Shown piece after piece: positions 10,389 through 20,121 of a DNA stretch of 64,000 bases. The translations under genes and the position numbers were made by a program. This stretch comes from Litsea cubeba (lineage: Eukaryota > Streptophyta > Magnoliopsida > Laurales > Lauraceae): positions 13,882,831 through 13,946,830 of the forward strand of contig CM022944.1 of NCBI GenBank assembly GCA_012931725.1. Reading direction: 5' to 3'. Below the pieces are notes generated by a model. That model saw nothing but the letters and a program-made list of their open reading frames with translations, was not told the DNA's origin and did no database searches. The stretch's first letter is position 1, and every line of letters begins with the position of its first letter.

Positions 10389-11083
10389 TGTGTGGGGATG
10401 TTTTCACTAAGCCGAGATCAGAGCTAGTCCTGGTCTTAAGACAGCTTAATCATACCTCCACTCGGCCAAGACGGACCGCGGCTAAAGGGTCGCGGCACTC
10501 GCCGAGGTGAGCACCCCCGAGGTCAGGTGGCACGTGTCGTTGCAGCCGACCTCGGCACGGCGGATTTGACAGACGCTGATGGGACTGTTTGCAGGACGAA
10601 GGCACGTGCTAAGGCGTGCCATGAGATCCATCACTCCTGACAAAACAGCGTTATGCAAAGCACGTCCGCCCCCAAAGCATGGCTCCAGGCCAGGCCCGAT
10701 GGGACTAGGCCCGAAAGTCAGCCTCCGCATGGCCCGACAAGATTGGCATTTAATGAGGCATGGGTAGGTGAGGCTAGCATTTAATGAATCGTGGGCTGAG
10801 TGGACAGGGCCACTCAAGTGGCCAGGCCCATCTTGGAACTCACCCATGCAAGCGGATTTCCTCTCCTATAAATAGCATCTCTATCTCCATTCTAAGGTAC
10901 GCAACCCATAACGCATACACTTACTCTGCAATTTTCTCTCCATCTCCCACATCTAGGGTCCTCTGACGTGTTTCCCTCTCTTCCTCTTCAGGTCAAGCCG
11001 GAGCCACGATCATCCTAATCCAAACCACCCAAGACAGGGGACCTAATCCCTGATTCAAAGTCCGTAATTTTTAGGCACTTACA
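10389..11083 (+). repeat. 5' LTR of Tat element 2
   Basis: It begins TGTGTGGGGATGTTTTCACT and ends GGCACTTACA, with TG...CA ends and 695 bp. A TATAAATA box is at 10867-10874. Compared with the 3' LTR it lacks about 50 bp upstream of CAGGGTCCTCTGACG and has an extra CACGGCGGATTTGACAG-type segment near 10555-10572. Confidence 0.92.
10867..10874 (+). promoter_or_regulatory. TATA box of the 5' LTR, Tat element 2
   Basis: CCTATAAATAGCATC sits about 215 bp before the LTR end. The same box recurs in the 3' LTR at about 36933-36940. It is the expected Pol II start point for the element's genomic RNA. Confidence 0.7.
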
Positions 11084-11085
11084 AT

Positions 11086-11103
11086 TGGCGCCGTCTGTGG
11101 GGA
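11086..11103 (+). promoter_or_regulatory. Primer-binding site of Tat element 2
   Basis: TGGCGCCGTCTGTGGGGA starts 2 bp after the LTR. It would pair with a tRNA ending in GGCGCCA. It shares its first 13 bases with the PBS of Tat element 1. Confidence 0.8.
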
Positions 11104-11163
11104 AGTAATAACTCATACCCAAAAACCTTTCCCAAAACCTTTCTCAAAACCTTTTCAGTCGCC

Positions 11164-12584
11164 ATGGCTCCGAGAAATAAGAGAGGCGGAGAACACCCGA
11201 AATCCCTCCCTCCAGGGCCACTGGTTCTCCCTGGACCATTACCCTATGCGTCCCATCCAGAAGAGCGCAACGCGAGAGGGGAGGTTGCAGAAGTGGAAAG
11301 TTACCACACCGAGTCTGCGTCGTCCCCGTTAGAGATGGGGAGCCCACCGCGGCTGAATGCTCCCCTGCAGGAGCGCTTCTCGAAGGGTAAAGCCCCGGCA
11401 GCGGCGGGATCACACCGATCCGAACGCCACTCGAACCACGAAGATGACAGAGCCAACCCCGTTCAAGCGGCAATCAGGGCTTAGAACCTCGCCCTCCAGG
11501 AGAATGACGATCTTATCCGCCAGCTCAGGCAGCAGCTCCTAGACAAGGGGACAGTCCCTGTGGGCAGTGACCTCGTAGGCAGAAAGGATCCCTCACCGGC
11601 AGGGATTTGAGAGAACATCTGAACGAGAAAAGCCGCGAGCGGAGTCAAGCTGGGAGTTCCTGCCATAACCACATTGACAGGGTGTCAATGCCGAGATCAG
11701 AAGCGGGAGATCAGAGGGCGCTGATTGACCACCTGGTCAAGCAGGCCATCCAGAGCACCCTGAAGGAGGCAGGGCTCGCTTAGAACCAGCCAGACGTCCC
11801 CGACTTCGCTGGCGTCGACTCATCCCCCTTCTCCAGAGAAATCAATGAGTATCCCCTCCTAAAAAAGTTCAGCGTCCCAAGGTTCGTCTTCTATGGCGGA
11901 ACCTCGGACCCCGCAGCACATCTCCGGCATTTCACCCAAAAGTTATCCGTCTGGGGTGACGTCGGGCACCTCAATTGTAGAGTCTTCTCTTCCAGCCTGG
12001 GGGATCTCCCCTTCAAGTGGTTTTGCGCACTCCCGGAAGGGTCGATCACCAGCTGACCTCAGTTGCAGAACTCCTTCCTGGGAAAGTTCCAGGCACACCG
12101 AGTCATCCCAAAGACTGATAGTGACATTATGGCCCTCAGAATGAGGTGGAGTGAAAGCGTCACTCAATTCGCGAAGAGGTTCTGGACGGTTTATAGCCAA
12201 ATCGACAACTCCTCTGAAGATGTCGCGATCAGGTCCTTCCAGCACGCCCACCTGCCAGGGTGCGAGCTCCGGAAAGAGCTCGTCCGAAACCTTGTGCTAT
12301 CCGTAACAGCCCTTATGGCCAAAGTGAACAAATACATCGAACAAGAAGAGGACGAGGCATGGGCCAATGAGAGTTTTGGCGTCTCCAAGAGCCGGCCTCG
12401 GAACGAGAACCGGTCTCGGCAGGAAGATCGACCGCGGCAGGGGGATCGGTCCCGGCAGGAGGATCGACCCTCCGGAAGAGAAAAGAGGACCTTCCGCAGA
12501 GAAGAGACGAGCCAAGACCACCACTCGGGTGGCCAGACATCAGCCCCGACTCACACCTCGGGAGGGGGCAAGAGACACAGATAA
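11164..12584 (+). pseudogene. Gag of Tat element 2
   Basis: The first ATG after the PBS is at 11164 (MAPRNKRGGEHPKS). The N-terminal low-complexity part ends at a stop at 11482. The structured part follows in other frames: FYGGTSDPAAHL, then SSLGDLPFKWF near 11880-12030, and in the 12063-12584 frame FLGKFQAHR, SVTQFAKRFWTVYSQIDN and a charged Arg/Gln/Asp-rich tail (RSRQEDRPRQGDRSRQEDR). These match the gag core of element 1 motif by motif. Frame changes and stops make it non-functional. Confidence 0.8.
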
Positions 12585-12599
12585 TCCTACTCCTCGCGC

Positions 12600-13825
12600 G
12601 AAAGGGTCAATACGGTCTTCAAAGACCCGATTCACCAGATCCTGGACAAGATCCAGGGGAAGCCGTACCTTAAATGGCCGCAGCCCATGAAGAGCGACCC
12701 CTCCAAGAGAGATCAAAACAGGTTCTGCGCTTACCACAAGCAGAACAGGCATAATACTGAGGATTGCTACTCTCTCAAAGACCATCTCGAGAGGCTCGTC
12801 AAGGACGGGCACCTGAAGGAGTACTGCAAGGGAGCAGACAGCGGGAGCAACGAGCGACCTCGGCGCCGAGCCGAGGAGAGTCATGATAGCGACCAGTCGG
12901 AGAAAATCATAAGCGTTATTCACCTGGTCCCCGTTAAGCAAGACAGCAGGCAGGCCCGTGCCGAGGCCAGTAGGGCCTCCCATGGGAAGCAGGTCATGGC
13001 AGCCGAGCTCGGACCAGCCGCTAAGAAAGCTCGAAAGGAGAGGCCAAAGATCTGGTTCTCAGACGAGGACCTGGAAGGAGTCCAGCTCCCCCACAACGAC
13101 CCGTTAATTATGACCCTGAAGCTGGAGAGCTGCAAAGTGCAGAGGATTCTCGTCGACCCCGGCAGTTCATCCGAGATCCTTTACTTCGACTGTTTTACCA
13201 AGATGGGCTCACCGAAGAGGATCTCCAAGAAGCGCGGACCCCCCTGATAGGGTTCAGCGCGAAGCCCATGTATCCAAAGGGAAGAGTCTCCCTCAAAGTC
13301 CAAGTCGGAGGCGCCTCAGTAATGGCTGACTTCCTTGTCATGGATGCGCCGTCCCCCTACAATGCCATAGTGGGGAGGAGTTGGCTGCACCAGATAGAAG
13401 CTGTTCCCTCCTCCTACCATCAGAAGCTCAAGTTCCCTCTGGAAAGGGATGGCAGGATTGAGGTGGTCACCGTCGAGGGTGACCAACAGATGGCCAAACG
13501 TTGCATGATGGCCGTCATGCCCGGCGAGGAAGAGTCGAAGCAAGTACATATGGCAGAACTGGAGGCCGAACTGGACGGAATTGGCCGCGATCCAGAAAAA
13601 AAGGGCATTAAAGATCTTACCGAGGTCAGGATCGACCCCATTGATCCTGAGAGGTACTTCCTGCTTGGGAGTCAGCTCACCGAGCTGGAGAGGTCCGAGC
13701 TGCTTAGCTTCCTGTTACGAAACAGAGAGTTCTTTGCTTGGACCCCACAGGAAATGTCTGGCGTGGACCCTGAGGTCATGAGCCACAAGCTGAACGTGGA
13801 TCCTCAAGTCAAGCCTGTGGTCTAG
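12600..13825 (+). pseudogene. Gag zinc motif and protease of Tat element 2
   Basis: It begins with VFKDPIHQILDKI. A zinc motif CAYHKQNRHNTEDCYSLK follows near 12727, with its Cys/His set intact. The protease motif LVDPGSSSEILY lies near 13150, then a shift to another frame near 13250, then SPYNAIVGRSWLHQIEAV and FAWTPQEMSGVDP of the linker to RT. It is broken by the frameshift and by a TAG after position 13822. The role is polyprotein maturation. Confidence 0.8.
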
Positions 13826-14964
13826 AAGGCAAGAAGATCGGGAGTAGAGCAATATGCGGCCGTGATCGAAGAAGTGGGGAAACTGCTAGAAGCAAGCGCA
13901 ATCAGGGAGGTCCAGTGCCCGAAATGGCTGGCGAACACCGTGGTAGTAAAAAAGAAGACTGGGAAGTGGAGAGTCTGTGTCGACTTCACCGACCTTAACA
14001 AGGCGTGCCCCAAAGACTGCTTTCCACCCCCAAAGATCGACCAAATGATCGATGCCACCGCCGGCCACGACAGGATGAGCTTCCTTGACGCTTACCGCGG
14101 CTATCACTAGATACCCATGTACGGGCCAGACGAAGAGAAAACGGCATTCATCACTCCTCGGGGGACCTACTGCTACAAGGTGATGCCATTCGGACTGAAG
14201 AATGAGGAGCAACCTACCAGAGGTTCGTCAGCAAGATGTTCCGAGACCAGTTCAGTAGAACGGTCGAGGTGTACATCGACGACATGGTCGTCAAGTCCAT
14301 ACAGTCTCACGACCATCTGATGGACCTCGGCCAGGTGTTCGACGTTCTCCGGAAGTTCGGATTAAAGCTGAACGCCTCCAAATGCGCCTTCGGAGTCGGC
14401 TCCGGCAAGTTCTTAGGGAGACTCGGCACGAGACGGGGCATCGAGGAAAACCCAGATCAAATCTCTGCAATCCTGGGAATTCAAAGCCCGGCGACGATGA
14501 AGCAGGTCCAGAGACTCACTGGCATGGCCGCCGCTCTCAACCGCTTCATCAACAGGTCCTCCAACAAATGCCGTCCTTTCTTTCAGCTGCTGAGGAAGAA
14601 CCTGAAGTTCGAATGGACCCCGGAGTGCGACTCGGCTCTCCAAGAGCTCAAAGCTTACCTGGCCTCACCTCCATTGCTGTCAACCCCAAAGAAAGGATAA
14701 GCACTGTATTTGTACTTGGCGGTCTCGGATCATGCTGTGAGCTCGGTACTAGTCAGAGAAGATGACGGGCAGCAGAAGCCCATTTACTATACAAGCAAGA
14801 TCCTCCTCGACGCCGAGACCAGATACTTGCAGATGGAGAAGCTCGGACTAGCCCTCGTCAGTTCCTCTCGCAAGCTCTCACACTATTTCCAAGCCCACAC
14901 GATAGTGGTGGTTACTGAGCACCAGCTCAAGTCTATTTTCCGGAAGGCTGATTTCTCCGGATGA
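13826..14964 (+). pseudogene. Reverse transcriptase and RNase H of Tat element 2
   Basis: RT motifs are spread over three open segments. 13862-14110 has WRVCVDFTDLNKACPKD and LDAYRGYH followed by a stop. 14117 onward has TAFITPRGTYCYKVMPFGLKN, then a frame change. 14236-14700 has VEVYIDDMVVKS with the catalytic YIDD and LNASKCAFGV. RNase H follows at 14710-14964 with YLAVSDHAVSSVLV and DAETRYLQMEKLGLAL. Compared with element 1 the order is identical but decay is heavier. Non-functional. Confidence 0.85.
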
Positions 14965-14979
14965 GTTTCAAGATGGGCA

Positions 14980-15495
14980 GTGGAGCTGGGACAGTACGAC
15001 ATCCAGTACCAACCTAGGACGGTGATCAAAGCGCAGATTTTGGCCGACTTCATCGTGGAGTTCACTTCACCGAGTTCGATGCCGAGCCCACTCGACCCCG
15101 GACTGGGGGGCAGAAGTCATGAGGACTTAGTCTCGGGGACTGATTACGAGCAATCTCGGAATACGTTCCGTGATTCGGCTTGGAAGATCTTCGTTGACGG
15201 GTCCTCTACCTCTAGGAGGGCTGGCGTCGGCGTAGTTCTCCAGTCTCCAAAAGGGCTAGTCATTGAGCAGGCCCTGACACTTGACTTCAGAGCATCAAAC
15301 AATGAGGAAGAGTACGAAGCATTGCTAGCAGGGCTGAACAGCGCTAAGATTCTCGGAGCTCAACAGCTGGTGGTCTTCAGTGACTCACAGTTGGTGACAA
15401 GCCAGCTCACTGGAGATTACCAGGCTCGCGACAATAGAATGGCGGCCTATTTGACCCTCGCCAAGAAGCTCCTCTCTCAATTCCCAGAAGTATAA
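14980..15495 (+). pseudogene. Second (archaeal-like) RNase H of Tat element 2
   Basis: A 171-codon open segment after the normal RNase H. The catalytic residues are visible: Asp in IFVDGSST, Glu in NNEEEYEALLAGL and Asp in VFSDSQLV. This extra domain defines the Tat group among plant Ty3/gypsy elements. A stop at 15493 precedes the linker to integrase. The domain itself looks intact, unlike its counterpart in element 1, where the first Asp is Asn. Confidence 0.85.
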
Positions 15496-16902
15496 GTCAG
15501 ATAGATTGGCAGAGATTCTAACTCACACGCCGAAGCACTTGCCAACCTAGCTTCTGCCGTCGAAGCTAGAAGGAAGAGGACTGTGGAAGTAGGCTCACTG
15601 GCATCACCAAGCATAGAGCTTCGCCCACCACGGCAAATCATGAGCATTGATCTCGGGCCCAGTTGGATGGACCCTATCATCGCGTACCTCAAGGACGACC
15701 AACTCCCTGAGGACAAAGCTCAAGCTCACAAAATCAGGTTGAGAGCAACACGGTTCTGGCTCTCTCCAGAAGAAAAGCTGTACAGAAAGTCATTCACAGG
15801 TCCTTATCTCCAGTGCATCCACCCGAGCCGAGTTAAAGACTTCCTCTTCGAGATACATGAAGGCATCTGCGGGAGTCACATCGGGGGAAGGTCACTAGCA
15901 TACCGGGCTATAAGCCAAGGATACTGGTGGCCATACATGCAGAAGGACGCACAGATGTACAATATGAAATGCGAGAAGTGCCAGAAGTTCTCGCACAACC
16001 TCCATCAACCTGCACAGGATCTAAGCCCACTCTCCATCCCGTGGCCCTTTGCCCAATAAGGGCTGGACATCGTAGGGCCCCTCCACTGAGCTCTAAGGAA
16101 TAAGATGTGGCTGATAGTGGCCACTGATTATTTTACCAAGTGGATAGAGGCAGAAGCATTATCTTCCATCACTGAGCGGGACTCCAAAAACTTCGTATGG
16201 AAGAACATTATCACGAGGTTCGGCATCCCACGAATCTTGGTCTCGGACAACGGGACCCAATTCGACTACAGCCTCTTCAAAAACTTCTGCAAGGAACTCG
16301 GCATTAGGAACCATTACTCAACTCCAGCCTATCCCCAGAGCAACGGCCAGGCCGAGGTCTCCAACAAAGTGGTCCTTGATGGACTTAAAAAGAGACTCGA
16401 CGGGACCAAAGGGAGATGGGTGGAAGAGCTACCTAGTGTTCTGTGGGCATACAGGACTACCCCGAGGCGCTCCACTTCGGAAACTCCATTCTCCTTGGCA
16501 TATGGAATGGAAGCCGTGATCCCGCTTGAGATCGGCCTTCCAACGCTCAGGTCCGAACTTTTTGACCAAAGCCAGAACGAGAAGAGCCTGACCCTGGGAT
16601 TGGATTTGGCAGAAGACCGCAGAGAAGCAGCGTCCATCCGTTTAGCAGCCTATCAACAACGGCTCGCAAAAGATTACAATCAGAGAGTTCGGGAAAGGAA
16701 GTTCTCCGTCGGATAACTGGTCCTGAAGAAGGCACTGCCTGCGGACAAGAATCCGAACCAAGGCAAGTTGGCTCCAAACTGGCGCGGCCCATTCAAAGTG
16801 GTCTCGACTGCTGGCCGGTCCGCGTACAAACTTGAGGATATGGATGGAAAGCAACTGCCACGACCATGGAACGCCACGCACCTCAAAAAGTTTTACTTTT
16901 GA
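15496..16902 (+). pseudogene. Integrase of Tat element 2
   Basis: 15583-16059 carries the HHCC domain (HEGICGSHIGG, CEKCQKF). 16105-16716 carries the DDE core: VATDYFTKWIEAE, VSDNGTQF and NGQAEVSNK. The C-terminal part (NWRGPFKVV and HLKKFYF) ends at a TGA at about 16900. Stops separate the blocks at about 16057, 16090 and 16714. All three catalytic acidic residues are present but the reading frame is interrupted. Confidence 0.85.
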
Positions 16903-17083
16903 AATGTACTCATTTCATTTATGCAAATCAATGAAGACAATTTCTTTTCAGAAGTTTCTCTTACCTTTCTAAAGGACCAAGGCAATACCATAGTTCTCCA
17001 GCTCGGCAGCAGTGCGCATAGTCATCCTAGCTTTGCAAATAAAATCGGTAGAGGAATGACTTCGCCCTCTCCAGCTCGGCAGA
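16903..17083. other. Spacer after integrase, Tat element 2
   Basis: AT-rich, no gene seen. It leads into the 79-bp tandem repeats. Confidence 0.4.
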
Positions 17084-17480
17084 AATGTCTCCATTCGTGC
17101 GATAAGCGCATCTGGGCCCTCGCGCCAGATAGCCATCATGGCCCCTGGTGAAGAGCCAGGGGGACATCTCCATTCGTGCGATAAGCGCATCTCGGCCCAC
17201 GTGCCAGATAGCCAGCACGGCCCCTGGTGAAGAGCCAGGGGGACGTCTCCATTCGTGCGATAAGTGCATCTCGGCCCACGCGCTAGATAGCCAGCACGGC
17301 CCCTAGTGAAGAGCCAGGGGGACATCTCCATTCATGCGATAAACGTATCTCGGTCCTCGTGCCAGATGGCCAGCACGGCCCCTGGTGAAGAGCCAGGGGG
17401 ACATCTCCATTCGTGCGATAAGCGCATCTCGGCCCTCGCGTAAGATGGCCAGCACGGCCCCTGGTGAAGAGCCAGAGGGA
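17084..17480 (+). repeat. Five 79-bp tandem repeats
   Basis: Units begin near 17084, 17163, 17243, 17322 and 17401 with a/gtctccattcgtgcgataag and end in GAGCCAGGGGG. Each unit contains CCCCTGG-tgaaga-GCCAGGGG, a short stem that could fold as a hairpin. Units differ by a few substitutions. They sit between integrase and the antisense gene, the stretch that often holds minisatellites in large Tat/Ogre-type elements. Open frames here are by-products of the period. Confidence 0.9.
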
Positions 17481-17981
17481 TCACCCTGCTTACACATCTA
17501 GTTGCTGGGTAACTATCCTAAAGAATATGATTCCGTACTAAGGCAGCTTGACACTTACCGAGCTCATATACTTGTACAAAAAAGAAAAAGCAAAAGGAGT
17601 TTTCTTTCTACTTTTAAGTAACACCATTCACTCGCCATCACATTGGGGAAAACATTCAGTGCCTTGGGGGCCCTACATCCCATTCTAAGAGTTACAGCTA
17701 CTGAGCGCGGCTAAGGTATGGGAAGCTCGGCCATGTAGCCGAAGCGAAACACTTGGCACATTCAGATCAAACAAAAGTGCAAGAAAAGAGGAACACAGAA
17801 TAGACACAAAGAAAGGCTTTCATTCAAAGCAAAGAAGTTTTCATTGAAAAAGATAAGGTTCCTTACATAAAGGGCGCCATGCGCCTGAGCAAAAAAGAAA
17901 AAATTACATCAATGCAAAGAGAACGGAAAGCAAAGGCAGAGGGGCTTCACGCGGCAGGCGCGACGTCATCCGCAAGTGGAG
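17481..17981. other. Spacer between repeats and antisense gene, Tat element 2
   Basis: No coding region was recognised. It includes the likely 3' UTR of the antisense gene. Confidence 0.35.
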
Positions 17982-18542
17982 TCACGGCGGCAGGAGGGGC
18001 TTCGGATGTGGAAGCCGTGGCCGTGGTTCGGCGACAGCAGGTGCAGATGCGGGGAGTTCCGGTTCCGGCTCAACCACAGGTGTCGACTCAGTTCCTGAGC
18101 GCGGATACTCATCCGGGCTCACGAACGTCGGATGATCGCTGGGGACCCCCGCCTTCTCGAGGGCCGCCTTCCACCCCATCTCCCAAGACGAGACTCGTAT
18201 ATCGTCGTCCTGCGCCGCATACTCCTCGCCTGCCACGTCAACGCCGTCCTGAAAAGCAGCACTGACCTCTGCTTGATTCTTGAACTCAGGTTCAGATTTC
18301 TGCCTCTCTAGGTCGGCGATCCTCCTCTCCAGCTCGGCCTCCCTCCTCTTGACCAGATCAAGATCCGACTTCACCTTGTCAAGCTCGGCGAAAAGGGTTC
18401 GGTGCGTCTCCTCATACTCCCTCACCCTCGCCTGACCCTCCTCCAAGGTCTTCCTGTGCTGCTCACAGTTCGCCTGGACCCGCTTGAGCTCGGTATGGGA
18501 CTTATGGACTCGCTGCACCGAGACCTGGGCCATCTGCACAAT
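17982..18542 (-). pseudogene. Antisense gene of Tat element 2, coiled-coil exon
   Basis: This last exon starts after the acceptor TTTCTTTGCAG at 18543-18553 (minus strand) and runs open to the stop at 17982. It encodes about 90 residues of charged coiled coil (LDLVKRREAELERRIADLE), then SSWEMGWKAALEKAGVPSDH, then a Pro/Glu-rich tail. The motif G(W/Y)xxALExxxVPxDxP is shared with the antisense ORF of element 1. No enzyme motif is seen. This exon is undamaged; earlier exons are not. Confidence 0.75.
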
Positions 18543-18623
18543 CTGCAAAGAAAATCAAACCACCAATGAGCAAGAGCGATAGTTAAAAGAAAAAAATAAA
18601 GGGTTAGAAAAGGTTGTAGTTAC
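18543..18623 (-). other. Intron of antisense gene, element 2
   Basis: The donor is AGCTTGAGC|GTAACT and the acceptor is TTTGCAG|ATTGTG. It is 81 bp and phase 0, and lies just upstream of the coiled coil, the same place and phase as intron 2481-2585 of element 1. Confidence 0.7.
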
Positions 18624-19492
18624 GCTCAAGCTCGCCTTCATCTGCGAGGCCAGCAGGGTGACGTCGTCCAGCTCGTCATACTTCTCCATATTCCGCGGCA
18701 GGGCGCAGGCAATCACCAGCGGCCCCCCGGAGAGACGGTCCTCCACCGTCATCGGTCTCCCGGGCTGGAGCATGAAGCTCGGCCTCCATGGGGCAGGAGA
18801 AGCCCGCGTTGCCATGCCGGCTGCCGAAGACTCCCCCGCCGAGCCTTCGATCCTGGCCCTTTTTCTGGCTTGGTCATCCCCCTACGTGGCCAGGGGGGAG
18901 GTGACCACAGGAGTTCCGGTCCCGGTCACGGCGAGCGGCATAGGAGCCCGAGCAGGAGGAGCCGCAATGGAAGAAGAAGGCCGCTTGACGAAGAAGGTGC
19001 GCGAGAAGAAGGCGCAGCACCCCGACCTCTACCGCCCACGTGCAAGGCCTTGAGATTCTTGAAGACCGGTTTCGGACGAGTCCTCTCCATCGCTTCCTTT
19101 GAACCACTCTCTGATGACAAGACAATCCTTCCGATCGTCTCGGCGTTATCCTCTTCGGATCCCGAGGTGGATGTCTCAGAGTTGGATGCGGCACGGCCCT
19201 CAGAGTCAGCCGCAGTCTGCTCTTCCTCCCCTCTACTCTCCTCCTCTACCTCCACCGCGGCTTGCGTGCGGTGAGCGGTATACTTCTTGTAGCCGCGGTA
19301 CCTGGGCTTGTACCCCAGCGGCTTCCACGCCGACCTGTCCTTGTGTCCGTGGTAGATCTCCAAGGCCCGGATCCAAGACTTGTTCAGTTTCTAGCCATCT
19401 CGGCCAGCAGCCGCCCTCCTCTGACGAACGCCTGCGGAGTAAACAATCAACATAAGCCTGTAAATACAAAGAAAAAGAAAATATAGAGGCGT
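18624..19492 (-). pseudogene. Antisense gene of Tat element 2, middle part
   Basis: The minus strand carries open blocks at 19363-18926 (IYHGHKDRSAWKPLGYKP, then Glu/Ser-rich acidic linker, then RPKPVFKNLKAL) and 18815-18624 (a Pro-rich stretch, then LPRNMEKYDELDDVTLLASQ). A TAG lies in frame upstream of IYHGHKD, and another stop and frame change lie between the blocks. The block ends at the CRM-like insertion site (19492). On the far side of that element the frame continues at 25076. Confidence 0.65.
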
Positions 19493-20121
19493 TGATGTAG
19501 CGGAAACGTCTACGAGGAAGATCCACACGGAAGGCTGAAAGACAACCCTCTATTAACCTGTTGATTTGCTTAGAAATACCAGGAAATATGCATCAAAGTT
19601 CGTTGATTCAATAGAATACCGAACGTTGGAAGAGACAAAGGGGTAACCTCTGCAAATTTTATTCAATAATTCTTCCTTTGCCATCAGGCTTACAAAGGGT
19701 ATAAATATAACCCTAAAACGAAAAAAAGTAACAAGATAAATCGAAAATACTCTAAATATTCAAATTTTTCCAAAAAAGGAAAGATTTGAGATAATGACAC
19801 CACTAGATAGTATTAATAGAAACTAAATCAACGCAAAAAACGGTAACCTATTTTGACCTTCCTACTAAAAGTTATTAACAAAACAAAATTTACCAAAAAT
19901 AGGAAAAACGCCATTTTCAGGGCCTAAACAATTGAATTTGCCCAAAAAAGGCCATGCGTCAGCGGCAAATGCCGCTGAGTTGTTTTCATTGGCCCGTTTC
20001 CACCGAAAAAACGATGTAATTTTGCCAAAAACGGACACTTCGAAAAGTTGCCCCAAAACATTATTTGGCCTTCCGTCGGTCCCACTTTTCCATGAATTCC
20101 AACCCTTTCTGCACTGCATCA
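19493..20121 (-). repeat. 3' LTR of CRM-like element
   Basis: It runs from TGATGTAGCGGAAACG to CTGCACTGCATCA (plus strand), 629 bp. On the minus strand its first 61 bases also encode the last residues of the polyprotein, whose stop lies at 20061. Confidence 0.93.

Noticed and set aside
11144..11473. Long minus-strand open frame over the start of gag
   Set aside because: It is a shadow of the GC-rich gag coding strand; the plus strand has the ATG after the PBS and the family motifs.
16969..17497. Repetitive minus-strand open frames with MEMSPWLFTRG-like units
   Set aside because: They are translations of the 79-bp tandem repeat; the units stay open only because of the period and base content.
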